A stretch of DNA of 58,521 bases from Pseudomonadota bacterium. GTDB taxonomy: Bacteria > Pseudomonadota > Alphaproteobacteria > Caulobacterales > Caulobacteraceae. The DNA lies in NCBI GenBank assembly GCA_018241995.1, contig JAFECT010000016.1, forward strand, positions 3,731-62,251, given 5' to 3'. How positions within the stretch are numbered: the stretch's first letter is position 1; the number at the start of each line of letters is the position of its first letter. A program made the position numbers and the translations under genes. Below are positions 17,101 through 25,013 of the stretch, in pieces. A model generated the notes under the pieces. The model was not told the origin of the DNA. It worked only from the letters and a program-made list of their open reading frames with translations, and searched no databases.

Positions 17101-19185
17101 CGCGCCGTCGTGGCTCTGGGCGATGATGCCCATGCCCTTGCCCGCGGTCACCACGCCGTCGGCCTGTACATAGACGCTGCTGGCGTCACCGGTCACCGCC
17201 ACGATGCCGCGGCCGTAGGCGTTCACGTCGCCGTGGACATAGACATTGACCTGGCCCGCCCCACTGACCGCGTGGACGCCGTCGCCGCCTTCCGTGCCCT
17301 TGGCGTAGGTGGTGATCGCGCCGGTGCTGACCTCGATCGTCCCCTTGGTGGTGTAGGCGTCCACCCCGCCGTACTGGCCTTTGATCGTGCTCGTGCCGAC
17401 GTTGATATTGCCGTCGCCATAGGCATGGGCCACGACGCCGATACCCTTCGAGGCGGTGACGTCGTGGGTGTAGACGGTGATATTGCCGCCGTTGTCGGTC
17501 TGGGCGACCACGCCATAGGTTCCGGCGGTAACGGTGGCGCCGCCGGTCAGGGTCACGACGCCGTTGTTCGCCCGCGCGTACATGCCCGTGCCGCCGGAGT
17601 TGATCGAGCCCGCCCAGTTGACGAAGATCGCGTCGCCCGCGGCCGTCGCCTTGGTCGCATAGGCGTGGATGCCGTCGCTGTCAGCGGTGATGGCGGAGCT
17701 CAAACCGCCGACGATGTTGATATTGCCGTCGGTGACCGTGGTGTTGATCCCGTGGCCGCCGGCGCCCGCGTTCTGGGCGTAGAGGTGGGCGCCGTTCTTG
17801 ACCTGGATATTGACGTAGCCGGACTCCGCGGAGACCTGCACCGCATCCTTGGTGGCGTAGACGTTGCCTTGGATATGCTCATAGACGCCGCCGGAACCGG
17901 TGTTGGACGCCTTGATGCCCGGATCGCCCTTGATGATGGCCCCAGCGGTGATGATGTTGATCTGCCCGCCGCTGGAGGCGGCATAGATGCCGTCGCCGGA
18001 CGTCGATTTGACGTTGCCGATCGCATAGACGGTGACGGCCCCCGTCGAGCCCGAGGCGTTGGCGACGATGCCGGTGTTGGTCGAGCTGATCGTCGTGCCG
18101 CTTTCGGTGTGGACGTAGATTCCGCCCGTATTGCCGACGACGTTGATGCCCTGGGCGCTGGCTGAGATCGCGCCCGCGGTCTGGTGCACATAGGCTTGGC
18201 CGCCCGAGGCCTGCAGGCTCACGCCCACGCCGCCGGTGTTGTAGACGTTGGCGCCCAGGTTGACCGTGCCGCCGTTGGCCGCGCCCTTGGTGCGGGCGTA
18301 GACGCCGTCTTGGACGGTCCCGTTCAGGTCCAGGGTCACCGCGCCCTGGTTGGTGGTCACGTGGACGCCCTCGGCGCCGGCCGAGCCGTTGCCGCCGTAG
18401 ATGCGCGTGCCGGCGTCCGTGACGACGTGGGTCGAGCCGTTGAAGTCCCCCTGGGTCTTCAGGCCGTTGCCGGCGCCGGTGTTGTAGAAGTCGCCGCGCA
18501 GCGAACCGCTGGTCTGGTGGACGTAGATGTCGCCGTCGGACGAGTGGACCACCATGGCCGAGCCGCCGGCGTTGCCGCCCTGCGTGGTGATGTTGATGGC
18601 GCCGTAGCTGTGGGCCAGGACACCCGTGCCCTTGGAGCTGACATAGGCCCCCAGGTTGAGGTCGATCTTGCCGCCGCCGGCGACATAATTGTCGGCGTTG
18701 ATGCCGGTCTTGGCCCCCAGGATGAAGGTGCCGGAGCCGACGGGGGCGGTCCCCTGCAGGGTGGTGTCGACGCTGATGGCGCCGCCCTTGGACTTGATGC
18801 TCAGGCCATCGGTGGCGTTCGAATAGAGGAAGCCGGCCTTGTTCAGGTCGTAGACGCCGACCGCGTACTTGCCGCCCGAGGCGTCGATCTGCACGCCGCC
18901 GGTGTTGGTCACCACATTGTCGAGCGCCACGGTCAGGTCGCCGTTGGCGGTGTAGGTGATCTTGTCGCCCGAGTTCTGGCAGAGTTCAGGGCCGCTGGTC
19001 GTCGTGCCCGAAGCATCCGGCGTGCAGGTCACGTCCGCGGCCAGGACCGGCGTCGGCTTGAAGGTGGTGACCACCGCGATCGAGCAACCCAGGGCGGTGC
19101 CGAGCATCAGGCCCGCGCGCGACAGCTTCGCGCCGATGGCCACGATGGTTTGCGCGCGGTCGCGCTTCGCGGTCGACTTGGTCAT
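4354..19185 (-). CDS. Giant autotransporter adhesin with beta-solenoid passenger (about 4,943 aa)
   Basis: This is predicted to be a type V surface protein. The ATG at 19185 is preceded by GGGGGGA. The N-terminus MTKSTAKRDR plus a long hydrophobic stretch ending near VLAADV is an extended signal peptide. Then come about 4,600 residues of Gly/Ala/Ser/Thr/Val-rich short repeats, roughly 20 residues per turn, of the form G-x-G-I/V-x-A ... G-x-I/V-x-V, typical of a right-handed beta-helix. A helical linker (DFWRHTADVWTARRQEA) leads to a C-terminal barrel of about 280 residues ending in Trp (GRLGVRWRW), as in the autotransporter beta-domain. Cysteines are almost absent. Larger internal repeats are present (see findings). 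No separate TpsB-type secretion partner is nearby. It lies downstream of flhA in the same direction. An adhesin role is inferred; no catalytic motif was recognised. Confidence 0.92.
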   Translation of the reverse strand: MTKSTAKRDRAQTIVAIGAKLSRAGLMLGTALGCSIAVVTTFKPTPVLAADVTCTPDASGTTTSGPELCQNSGDKITYTANGDLTVALDNVVTNTGGVQIDASGGKYAVGVYDLNKAGFLYSNATDGLSIKSKGGAISVDTTLQGTAPVGSGTFILGAKTGINADNYVAGGGKIDLNLGAYVSSKGTGVLAHSYGAINITTQGGNAGGSAMVVHSSDGDIYVHQTSGSLRGDFYNTGAGNGLKTQGDFNGSTHVVTDAGTRIYGGNGSAGAEGVHVTTNQGAVTLDLNGTVQDGVYARTKGAANGGTVNLGANVYNTGGVGVSLQASGGQAYVHQTAGAISASAQGINVVGNTGGIYVHTESGTTISSTNTGIVANASGSTGAVTVYAIGNVKSTSGDGIYAASSGGQINIITAGAIIKGDPGIKASNTGSGGVYEHIQGNVYATKDAVQVSAESGYVNIQVKNGAHLYAQNAGAGGHGINTTVTDGNINIVGGLSSAITADSDGIHAYATKATAAGDAIFVNWAGSINSGGTGMYARANNGVVTLTGGATVTAGTYGVVAQTDNGGNITVYTHDVTASKGIGVVAHAYGDGNINVGTSTIKGQYGGVDAYTTKGTIEVSTGAITTYAKGTEGGDGVHAVSGAGQVNVYVHGDVNAYGRGIVAVTGDASSVYVQADGVVTAGKGMGIIAQSHDGAVEVKAGGLVTGATNGLYATSGAAGRVYVLTSNGVTANGGDAIRAKSKGGDIIVGYADGGSVLSGAISATKDGVHAYTYGKGRVLVAGDSTATIDAGRYGVYTHAEDGLTSIFMQGDITAKYTGVVAYATGTGEVDVSVANVTGKQGAGVFVSGQGGPLFLQSTGTVQGAGNGAYLYAHKGGNIDVEAANLYGGDGDGVFAKVKGDGSITIKAGVIGGGTYGAYSKVSGQGSIYLNASGAVSGTSGSGVFARLSDATNTGDITVITGGKASGGFYGVYASNQGTGHISITTGGAYGQTKAGIAAFATSGYVYVHSTGAVTGATYGITANGYGSASVSVHADSDVTGTSYAGVRALSNNGGDVYVGVGGTAKGGTHGVLATTNGAKAVTVNVTGDAYGASGAGVSATSAGGDVQVYVGGAAHGGTAGVYAATNGATAGGVSVTVKGDANGYGDAGVDALVQSTSASGDVKVSVGGSVYGATRGVFAYNAGTGGVDVGVTGHVYSNGGEGVRAVVGNAAATGDVKVNVGSYVTAHGGAGVYADNRGSGGVSVSTGAVSSDTTNGIYARTVSGGVYIHATGLVQTSAGATAIVGNVNVGKGDVTIHADGGAYSQGSDAIDALAHGGKITITAGDAVHGANYGIAAFNDTGGNISITASGSVTGDTQMGVQASAKGGGNVYVSVSGPVKAGTTGVHAVADGAGYVTVYAKGGVTTKNGAGVDAQTVNGAITVNTYGGKLIAKGGDGIHATSSGSGSISITTDYVRATSGRGIYATTATGGITVNSSGFVWGYGRGVDVKTSGSGDISVTTSGGVRSDHGYGIRAYSKGGAVKVYTGYVGAYSTGIVAISDSATADVKVVASSQVNSTKSRGILAYNLNSGATGQVYVNVADSITTAGGGVVANNAGTGSVYVGTRGVSAKYGDGINAIGGGDVYVHNTYGSNIHAGGDGVFAQSTGAGTVTVYAGGDTTSKYGRGVYAGSKGGNVGVTVYGDASGLGDAIEVLTSGKGYGGVYVAGKVTSASGNGISVTAGSGGAYVSAPGKIYAYGGDGVHAVSTGKTGAYVGGVSATGAGVYVSGGKFVRAVGGLNGGDIVAGGNGIEVITTGASKAYIASLGYVHSTGGKYALHASSQGGYTQIRTYGDVTADVGDGIVATSTGKGDVRVATYNGFLGGKAATITAAGDGIRVTSDTGNLDVLSYAAIVADPGIVMKTGGAGTVIVDSFGAITAKNGGIVTSTVDGYNHVYVYGTVEGDSDNNGTGRGVDARSYGKGDIVIHSYVGGDVVGHNAAGLIATAYGSGAVSIIQEGAVNADGLGVGARSFGGAVYVKSSGDITVSNSSNGLMAMNYGAGSTGAVTVIASGAIDSQGGNGIVAETAGTGAVTVTETGTISGNVATAIMVVGQGDLTVHQNGTIGSKGNAAGNGVYAYSSATGTGKISIDGSGNIYSDTNVVGILVKNSGTGAVSINESGYITGQNGVRVLQLGGGAVDVTTGGVVKTTDTGVFVSSSNGAATGAINITTNALVDAAGASGIYALSAHSGAITVTENGGISGRATGAAIFVEQSAGASGDLTVHMNGDVGSAGDYVGGAGAIAQILGGGSGSVTIDGKGAVFSAGQGVGAATNGSGDVTINLGGAVIANGGPGVYAGISGYASKGKISVTTAAVTASNYGVLAQNTGGGSGEVYVHTLGDIAAGSTGVLADTNGTGGVNVVIGGAIKAVGDGVYAHNGYSGDVSVDVTGPIKAGLSGVTALASNGGVYVTTHSTVTAGGTGIVARNYNSLSAAPVIVTSGGQIDAGGRGVLATSGGLGAVTVYENGGITGKASSDGVSASSLLGAVTVHVNGDIGSKGDGVGGYGVIASGGGLGAVRIDGAGAVYADGVGLQAVNTGKGSATVDTTGAIAAGGRGVYAHGSGGGSVTVKVAGPVTSGGTGVSAVQSGSGSGAVSVTTGGVIDAGGYGIRAVTNADGGLTVTQNAAITGKATGYGIFAGSYSATGGNVIVNANAAIGSSGDHVGGVGLFALSGGPGYITVNAQAIYADGTGVRTRQVGSGDTFVHVYGPIVSGDTGKGGAGVDTSATSGLTSIQVYADITAANNGIVASSTSGNITVYTQGGHKIAATAGDGIYASSKSGAINVFSNAAISADPGIHLVTGGVGVINVYSSGAISAKNGGIVTQTQNGANTVRVYNTVEGDSDNDGKGNGVQAYSTGSGAVTVHTFKGGDIVGHNYSGIVARGAGATSGVTVQNDGNVGTAGLYTTNGGVVAIISGNGSGAIKVTGSGLVYGGSVGIYANSNSTGSITINETGDIHSKATGVFAQRGAAGGAGDISITTDKVQAGATGIAAFQVGGGSGKIGVYANGPINAGSGSGVYAKSNASGDITIKTAKAVSSTGLYGVYALDSGAGNISITTSDTVSGKRDAIRGKINNAASTGSITVNAYGTLSSVQEWGVQAFNYGKGDIIVTTASTANILGSSYGGVVGIGNGAITVHLNGDVGSKADGVTGDGIYTHALSGSKTITIDGSGKIYSNHTGIFAEHDGAGGSIYVNHQTAAATIVAGANGIQALAKGAGSGTITVKNAASITAGGSAIYARMTSGGATGAISVTNSGLLDAVFTGIYARNDGTGGVTVTDTGGITGKAGNGIVVHGAGGNLIVHNNADIGSKAAAVANFGVYVHDTAGSGTVTIDGTGKVYAGGTGLYGRHDGAGGSVYINHQTASATINAGSRGIYGRTTGSGAGTITISNAAAITALTGIQAYASNAGATGLIKITNSGLIDAVASGIYAANAGSGGIRIVESGGITGKSALGVVATESGSGGDVYVRANAAIGSTGDHVSQFGILARNTKGGTGAVRVYAQGVYADGSGIVTAQSGSGYSGVRAYGNIVAGDTGKGGAGINASSASGYTRVATYGNITAANNGIVVTSTTGDIGVYTQSGHLIAATAGDGIYAASNSGSIRVYSYANITADPGINLKTGGAGVINVGSYGTISAKNGGIVTETQNGYNTVRVFNTVEGDSDNNNVGDGVHAHVTGTGALLVHTYAGGDIVGNNVVGIYAVNDGKSGNVQVIADGNIGTKALAVDGSGINAWVNSGGSGNVQVTGAGNIYAASRGIYAFSNGKGSITVNTTGNITSKLGDGVFARANGASSGVSVTTTGTITAAGVGIYAGENNAAATGAITVKASGLIDAAAAGIRTTNAGAGGTTVTDTGGITGKASGGIFALGAGGNVTIHNNADIGSKADSVTTYGVYAHDTAGSGTVTVDGTGRIYAGTVGIFARHDGTGGSVYVNHQTAAATINAGGRGIDARTYGSGASAITIKNAAGINATPDGIYAHMFNAGATGAITITNSGFIHNNGGTGIYANNAGTGGVVITDTGGVSGDAANGIVAFGAGGNVTVHNNADIGTSGNTVAGAGVYARDFAGSSTVTVDGTGKIYAGGTGVSALHDGVGGSVYVNHQTAAATITAGSRGIYARTTNSGAGTITVKNTAAINSGSDGVLAFASNAGNTGLVSVTNSGAIDAFGRGLVADSFGSGGVIVTDTGGVSGDATWGIVAQAYGGGTSTVHHNAAIGSSSNSVTFDGVYASVGAGSGAVTVDGSGVVWAGRWGIYAFNGSGTNNSNVLVTNTAAVHGGVDGVRVRGAGKGASALTVNNSAKVYGGSGDGISVIQSNAANTGAVTITSSAAVVGGKAGVRMGNAGSGGATFNNNNTTVYGAKYGVFSNTATTTVINNNTSSVISGKGGFAIDVTGGATTINNQGGSRIFGYAQLAGGNDILNNNLNGKWYAYGTTAFAGGTDTVNNGGTIFVAPFNGAATTVNWTGLEVFNNQGGIIDLRQTVGHTGDVFNLGAAAFTGTTVGTNDSRLFVDVNLSAALATDEIVIGSAAGNTSVVIRDVNPTAVGAINLTGVTVVDATSGTGAEFHMVPAVVDKGFVQYELRYFSAVSNWNIVGLPSAEGFEMLKSVEAGQDFWRHTADVWTARRQEARDANWGHEQRSEGWEMWAQAHAGGQQSDRTQSFVVGPFTLTHNLSVDSDWRGFQMGGDHHGAGKWDWGFTGGFMQQESRLHADGNSFDLEGWNVGAWTGFTSGSFFANGLVKGDWFNLDANMHTVPAMGHFDGHSWGVKGEAGWRMGSSSFYFEPVADVDWISTHLDSVDFGAAGASFTFKDATSAKGSIGARLGGQWGSLIPYVGLSWVDEFQRSNGMTMITGGGCPAACVTLNDTRPAAYGKADFGFTVKSWGGLEGFLKGEELFSGDYSGFTGRLGVRWRW
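6781..9850 (-). repeat. Long-period internal repeats (165-166 residue modules) in the passenger
   Basis: A landmark encoding the residues YVNHQT occurs at 6781, 7279, 8995 and 9490. The spacings are 498 bases (166 codons) and 495 bases (165 codons) within each pair, and 1,716 bases (572 codons) between pairs. Flanking coils are near-identical as well, for example HNNADIGSK, VTDTGG and VDGTGK. Confidence 0.75.
8090..13620 (-). repeat. Three copies of a macro-repeat in the passenger (EGDSDN landmark)
   Basis: The sequence coding for VEGDSDN lies at about 8101, 10555 and 13363, spaced 2,454 bases (818 codons) and 2,808 bases (936 codons). Each is surrounded by the same order of coils: DPGI, then ISAKNGGIVT, then VEGDSDN, then GGDIVG. 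Confidence 0.75.
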
Positions 19186-19325
19186 GTATCCCCCCAAGAA
19201 CCAAGGCGCAGCCGGTCGGGCTCACGCCTGGTGAGTATCCTGCTCAGGGTTGCGGTAACACCGCTCGTTGAACAGCTGCAACTTGGAAAGTATCGGTCAG
19301 GAGGAGGCCCTCCTGGGCCCCCTCC

Positions 19326-19341
19326 GTTAACGCTTTGTATA
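19326..19341 (-). promoter_or_regulatory. Candidate CtrA-like box upstream of the giant autotransporter gene
   Basis: Read on the minus strand the site is TATA-CAAAGCG-TTAAC, against the CtrA consensus TTAA-N7-TTAAC: the second half is perfect, the first half has two mismatches and the spacing is exact. It lies about 141 bases upstream of the start codon in the 221-base gap after flhA. No convincing sigma-70 or sigma-54 promoter was found there. Confidence 0.3.
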
Positions 19342-19406
19342 CCTTGAAAATACGGGCATGGCTTTCAGGCCACACCCCGCAGCTTTCGTCGAGCCTGTTC
19401 GACGAC

Positions 19407-21506
19407 CTAGATCTGCCCGACGGTCTTGAGCCTGGCGCGGGGGTGGATTTCGTTCTGGCTCATCACCACCGTCTGGCCGCGGAAGCGCTCAATCAATGAG
19501 CGAACATAGGGCCGGATCACCGGGCTGGTCAGCAGCACCGCCGCGTCGCCGTTGAGCGCCGCGCGCTCGAAGGCGTCGCGCACGCCGTGGATGAAGTCCT
19601 GCAGCTTGGACGGCGCCAGAGCCAGCTGCTTCTCCTCGCCGGGGCCGACCAGGGCGTCGTGGAAGGTCTGCTCCCAGTCGGGCGTCAGCGTCACGATCGG
19701 CAGGGTGCCGTCGTCGGCCTTGTGCTGGAAGCACAGCTGCTTGCCGAGCCTGGCGCGCACCTGCTCCACCAGCTGGGTGACGCTGGCGGTGTGCGGGGCG
19801 GCCTCGGCGATACCTTCCAGGATGGTCGGCAGGTCGCGGATCGAGACCCGCTCGCGCAGCAGCTGCTGCAGCACGCGCTGGACCGTGGCGGCGGTGACGA
19901 CCGAGGGCACCAGCTCCTCGACCAGCTTCTTCTGCTCGGCCGACAGCTCCTTCAGCAGCTTCTGCACCTCCGCGTAGGAGAGCAGGTCGGCCATGTTGTC
20001 CTTCAGGATCTCGGTTAGGTGCGTGGTCAGGACCGTGGCCGGGTCGACGATGGTGTAGCCGCGGAAGGTCGCCTCTTCGCGCAGGCCGTCGTCGATCCAG
20101 GTGGCGGGCAGGCCGAACGCGGGCTCCTTCACGTGCTCGCCCGGCAGGTCGACCTGGCGGCCTTGCGGGTCCATGGCCATCAGCGAGCCCAGCCGCACCT
20201 CGCCCGCGCCGGCCTCCATCTCCTTGACCCGGATGGCGTAACCCTGGTTGGCGAGGCGCATGTTGTCGAGGATGCGCACGGGCGGCATGACGAAGCCGTA
20301 TTCGGCCGCCAGCGTGCGGCGCAGCGCCTTGATCTGGTCGGTGAGCCTGCGGCCCTCCATGTCGTTGATCAGGGCCAAGAGGCCGTAGCCCAGCTCGATC
20401 TTGATGTCGTCCATGGCCAGGGTCGCGGCGATGGGCTCTTCCTCATCGGTCGCCGGAGCGGCCTCGACCACGGCCTCGGGCTCGTTGCGCTTGCGCCCGT
20501 GGCGCCAAGCCAGGGCGGCGGCGCCCATGGCGATGGCGAAGAAGGGGATCATCGGCATGCCGGGCACGAGGCCGATCACGCCCGCGGCCGCCGAGACCAT
20601 GCCGAGGCTGACCGGATTGGTGGCCAGCTGCGCCACCAGCGCCTTGTCGGCGGAGCCCTCGACGCCGGACTTCGACACCAGGAAGCCCGCGGCGATGGAG
20701 ATCACCAGGGCCGGAATCTGGGTCACCAGGCCGTCGCCGACCGTCAGTGCAATGTAGCTGTTCGCCGCTTGGAGCGGCGGCAGGCCGTGCTGCAGCACCC
20801 CGATCAGGATGCCGCCCACCGCGTTGATGAAGGTGATGATCAGCCCGGCCATGGCGTCGCCGCGGACGAACTTGGACGCGCCGTCCATGGCCCCGAAGAA
20901 GGTGGATTCCTGCTCCAGCTCTTTGCGCCGGCGCTTGGCTTCCTTCTCGTCGATCAGGCCCGCCGACAGGTCCGCGTCGATGGCCATCTGCTTGCCGGGC
21001 ATGGAGTCCAGGGTGAAGCGCGCGGCCACCTCGGCGATGCGGGTGGAGCCCTTGGTGATGACCACGAAGTTCACGATCACCAGGATCGCGAAGACGATCA
21101 CCCCGATGATGAAATTGCCGCCCATCATCAGCTGGCCGAAGGCCTTGATCACCGCCCCGGCCGAGGCCGCGCCCTCGTGGCCGTGGCTCAGGATCAGGCG
21201 GGTGGAGGCCAGGTTCAGGCCCAGGCGATAGAGCGTCGAGACCAGCAGCACCGTCGGGAAGGCGGTGAATTCCAGCGGCTTCTTGATGAGCAGCGCCGTC
21301 ATCAGGATCAGCACGCTCATGGTGATCGAGATGGCCAGCAGCAGGTCGAGCACGACCTTCGGCATCGGCACGATCAGCAGCAGCACGATCAGCACGACGC
21401 CCAGCGCCAGGGCGACCTCGCCACGCGCCACCCAGCCCCACATCTCCTTGCCGGAGGGGCGGTCCGCCATCATGCCTGCAAAGGTGTCGGCCACGGAGCG
21501 GCTCAC
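19407..21506 (-). CDS. flhA: Flagellar export gate protein FlhA
   Basis: This is the inner-membrane export gate of the flagellar type III secretion apparatus. It is 699 residues, the normal length. The N-terminal half carries about eight membrane helices and the conserved FHIPEP-family segment RLGLNLASTRLIL (about residues 93-105), followed by the cytoplasmic loop with KGSTRIAEVAARFTLDSMPGKQMAIDADL. The C-terminal half is the soluble substrate/chaperone-docking domain ending in HPRARLKTVGQI. It is the last gene of the fliF-to-flhA run on this strand, 70 bases downstream of flbD. The same order occurs in Caulobacter. Confidence 0.97.
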   Translation of the reverse strand: MSRSVADTFAGMMADRPSGKEMWGWVARGEVALALGVVLIVLLLIVPMPKVVLDLLLAISITMSVLILMTALLIKKPLEFTAFPTVLLVSTLYRLGLNLASTRLILSHGHEGAASAGAVIKAFGQLMMGGNFIIGVIVFAILVIVNFVVITKGSTRIAEVAARFTLDSMPGKQMAIDADLSAGLIDEKEAKRRRKELEQESTFFGAMDGASKFVRGDAMAGLIITFINAVGGILIGVLQHGLPPLQAANSYIALTVGDGLVTQIPALVISIAAGFLVSKSGVEGSADKALVAQLATNPVSLGMVSAAAGVIGLVPGMPMIPFFAIAMGAAALAWRHGRKRNEPEAVVEAAPATDEEEPIAATLAMDDIKIELGYGLLALINDMEGRRLTDQIKALRRTLAAEYGFVMPPVRILDNMRLANQGYAIRVKEMEAGAGEVRLGSLMAMDPQGRQVDLPGEHVKEPAFGLPATWIDDGLREEATFRGYTIVDPATVLTTHLTEILKDNMADLLSYAEVQKLLKELSAEQKKLVEELVPSVVTAATVQRVLQQLLRERVSIRDLPTILEGIAEAAPHTASVTQLVEQVRARLGKQLCFQHKADDGTLPIVTLTPDWEQTFHDALVGPGEEKQLALAPSKLQDFIHGVRDAFERAALNGDAAVLLTSPVIRPYVRSLIERFRGQTVVMSQNEIHPRARLKTVGQI

Positions 21507-21576
21507 TCAGCGCACGGGCGTTCCCGCTCGCGCGGGGGCCGAGTTGAACCTTGGCCCGCGATGTGGACCGACGAGA

Positions 21577-22953
<1,377 letters not shown>

Positions 22954-22980
22954 GGGAATTCTCCTCGCTCAAGCCGCCGA

Positions 22981-23316
22981 TCAGGCGACCGCGTCTTCGC
23001 CCTTGATGATTTCAGTCATGGTCACGCCCAGGCGTTCGTCGACGACGACGACCTCCCCGCGCGCCACCAGGCGATTGTTCACATAGATGTCGATGGCCTC
23101 GCCGACCTTGCGGTCGAGCTCCAGCACGCTGCCCTGGCCCAGCTTGAGCAGCTGCGACACCGACAGGTTGGCCTTGCCCAGCACGGCCGAGATGTTCACC
23201 GGCACGTCGAAGACGGGCGCCAGATCCGCGGCGCTCTTCTCGCTCTCGTCGCCCTGGATGGTGAGCGCGTTGGATTCGGGGAATTCCTCGAGCGGCAGGT
23301 CGTTGTCGGTGGCCAT
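22981..23316 (-). CDS. fliN: Flagellar motor switch protein FliN
   Basis: This is a C-ring component that with FliM and FliG sets rotation direction. It is 111 residues with an acidic N-terminal extension (about 30 residues) and a SpoA/FliN core: DVPVNISAVLGKANLSVSQL, then GSVLELDRKVGEAIDIYVNN and GEVVVVDERLGVTMTEII. The length is normal for a single-domain FliN. It sits four bases downstream of flbE, consistent with translation from one polycistronic message. No oddities seen. Confidence 0.96.
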   Translation of the reverse strand: MATDNDLPLEEFPESNALTIQGDESEKSAADLAPVFDVPVNISAVLGKANLSVSQLLKLGQGSVLELDRKVGEAIDIYVNNRLVARGEVVVVDERLGVTMTEIIKGEDAVA

Positions 23317-23320
23317 GGGT

Positions 23321-23974
23321 TCAGGCTCCGGAAGCAGGGGTTACGGGTTCGCCATGCAGCCCTTCGGCGGCGAGGGCGGAAGCGAAGGCTTCGCTGATGC
23401 GTTGGGCGGCGGCCTCGGGATCGAACCCCGCCTTGCCGTCGGCCCATTCGATGGCGAAGGCGGCGACCGATGGGCCGGGCTCGATGCGGAAAGCGATCTG
23501 GCCGTCGAAGCCGGCGTCGCGCGCGGCCCCCTCGACCAGGGCCTGCAGGGCCTCGTTGGGATCGGCCATGCGCACCACCAGGCGCGGCTGGGACTCGATC
23601 TCGCGCGCCAGGGCCTCCAGCGCGGCGGCCACCGGCGCGTGCGGAAACTGCTCCAGCGCCCCGCCGGCGATGACCCGCGCGGCCTTCAGCGCCAGCTCCG
23701 CCGAGCTCGCCTTATGTTCGCACGCCACCTGGGCCAGGACGGTCAGGCCCGCGCGGGCATGTTCGGCGATCTGGGCCAGGGCGTGGGCCTGGGCCTCGGC
23801 GGCGCGCGCGCCGGCGGCCTCCTCGCCTTCGCGCAGGGCCGCGGCGCGGATTTCGTCCACCTCCTCCGCCAGGTAGACGCGCTTGCGCTTCAAGGCGCCC
23901 ATCGGCGGCGCGTGGAAGATCGCCGGGCCGGCGCCGAAGTCGTTGTCGAAATCGAATTTGCGGGGCTCGGTCAT
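23321..23974 (-). CDS. flbE: FlbE (FliH-like) flagellar export protein
   Basis: This is a 217-residue protein at the fliH position between fliG and fliN. It begins with the aromatic N-terminus expected for FliH-type proteins (FDFDNDFGAG), followed by a long Ala/Glu-rich helical region (VDEIRAAALREGEEAAGARAAEA) and a C-terminal alpha/beta region (RLVVRMADP, GFDGQIAFRIEPG) as in FliH/YscL. FliH proteins bind the export ATPase FliI and tether it to the C-ring. In Caulobacter the gene is named flbE and was once proposed to be a kinase; no kinase motif is visible here. One base separates it from the fliG stop. Confidence 0.9.
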   Translation of the reverse strand: MTEPRKFDFDNDFGAGPAIFHAPPMGALKRKRVYLAEEVDEIRAAALREGEEAAGARAAEAQAHALAQIAEHARAGLTVLAQVACEHKASSAELALKAARVIAGGALEQFPHAPVAAALEALAREIESQPRLVVRMADPNEALQALVEGAARDAGFDGQIAFRIEPGPSVAAFAIEWADGKAGFDPEAAAQRISEAFASALAAEGLHGEPVTPASGA

Positions 23975-23975
23975 G

Positions 23976-25013
23976 TCAGTAGATCAGCTCGTCCTCGCCG
24001 CCCTGGCCGGCGAGCATGATCTCGCCGCGAGCGGCCAGGTCCTTGGCGACCTGCACCATGGCCATCTGGGCGCTGTCGACGTCCTTCAGGCGGACCGGAC
24101 CCATGGACTCCATGTCCTCGCGCATGATCTTGGCGGCGCGCTCGCTCATGTTGGAGAAGAACATCTCGCGCAGCGCATCCGACGAGCCCTTCAGCGCCAG
24201 CGCCAGCTGGTCCTTCTCCACCGCGCGCAGCAGGGTCTGCACCCCGCCGGGATCGAGCTTCGACAGGTCCTCGAACACGAACATCAGCGCCCGGATGCGC
24301 TCGGCCGCCTCGCGGTTGCGCTCTTCCAGGGCGGCGACGAAGCGGCTCTCGGTCTGGCGGTCGAAGTTGTTGAAGATGTCGGCCATCATCTCGTGGCTGT
24401 CGCGCTTGGACGTGCGCGCCAGGTTCGACATGAATTCGCTGCGCAGCGTCTGCTCGATCTTGTCGAGGATCTCGCGCTGCACCGGCTCCATGCGCAGCAT
24501 CCGCTGCACGCATTCCAGGGCGAAGTCCTCCGGCAGCGAGGCCAGCACGCGCGAGGCGTGGTCGGACTTGATCTTGCTGAGCACCACCGCGACGGTCTGC
24601 GGATATTCGTTCTTCAGATAGTTGGCGAGCACGGCCTCGTTCACGTTGCCGAGCTTGTCCCACATGGTGCGACCCGCGGGGCCGCGGATCTCCTCCATCA
24701 GGGTCTCGACCTTGTCCTTCGGCATGAAGGACGCGAGCAGCCGCTGGGTCTGCTCGAACGAGCCCATGATCGAGCCGGTGCCGCTCATGCCCGAGACGAA
24801 CTCGATCAGCAGCTGCTCGACCACCTGGGAATTGACCGTGCCCAGGCTGGCCATGGCCTGCGAGATTTCCTTGATCTCGTCCTCGTCCAGGGTCTCCCAC
24901 AGGTGATGGTGGTCTTCGCCGAGCGCGAGCAGGACCACGGCCGCCTTTTCGGGGCCGGTCAGGCGCTTGGCGTCATCGACGGACGGCTTCTTGCGGACGA
25001 CTGAACTGGCCAT
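23976..25013 (-). CDS. fliG: Flagellar motor switch protein FliG
   Basis: This is the C-ring protein that couples the FliF ring to torque generation by MotA. It has 345 residues with the standard three-part layout: an N-domain binding FliF ([20 protein letters not shown]), a middle domain ([18 protein letters not shown]) and a C-domain whose charged helix ([23 protein letters not shown]) carries the residues that face the stator. The stop overlaps nothing, but the start codon shares one base with the fliF stop (TGATG), so translation is probably coupled. Confidence 0.97.
   Translation of the reverse strand: MASSVVRKKPSVDDAKRLTGPEKAAVVLLALGEDHHHLWETLDEDEIKEISQAMASLGTVNSQVVEQLLIEFVSGMSGTGSIMGSFEQTQRLLASFMPKDKVETLMEEIRGPAGRTMWDKLGNVNEAVLANYLKNEYPQTVAVVLSKIKSDHASRVLASLPEDFALECVQRMLRMEPVQREILDKIEQTLRSEFMSNLARTSKRDSHEMMADIFNNFDRQTESRFVAALEERNREAAERIRALMFVFEDLSKLDPGGVQTLLRAVEKDQLALALKGSSDALREMFFSNMSERAAKIMREDMESMGPVRLKDVDSAQMAMVQVAKDLAARGEIMLAGQGGEDELIY

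Noticed and set aside
13261..18165. Long plus-strand frames (702 and 928 codons) opposite the giant gene
   Set aside because: Same explanation: GC-rich repetitive coding DNA leaves antisense frames open.
19345..19375. Possible sigma-54 promoter upstream of the giant gene (TGGCCTG then TGC)
   Set aside because: The spacing between the GG and GC is two bases too long and the TTGC element is absent.
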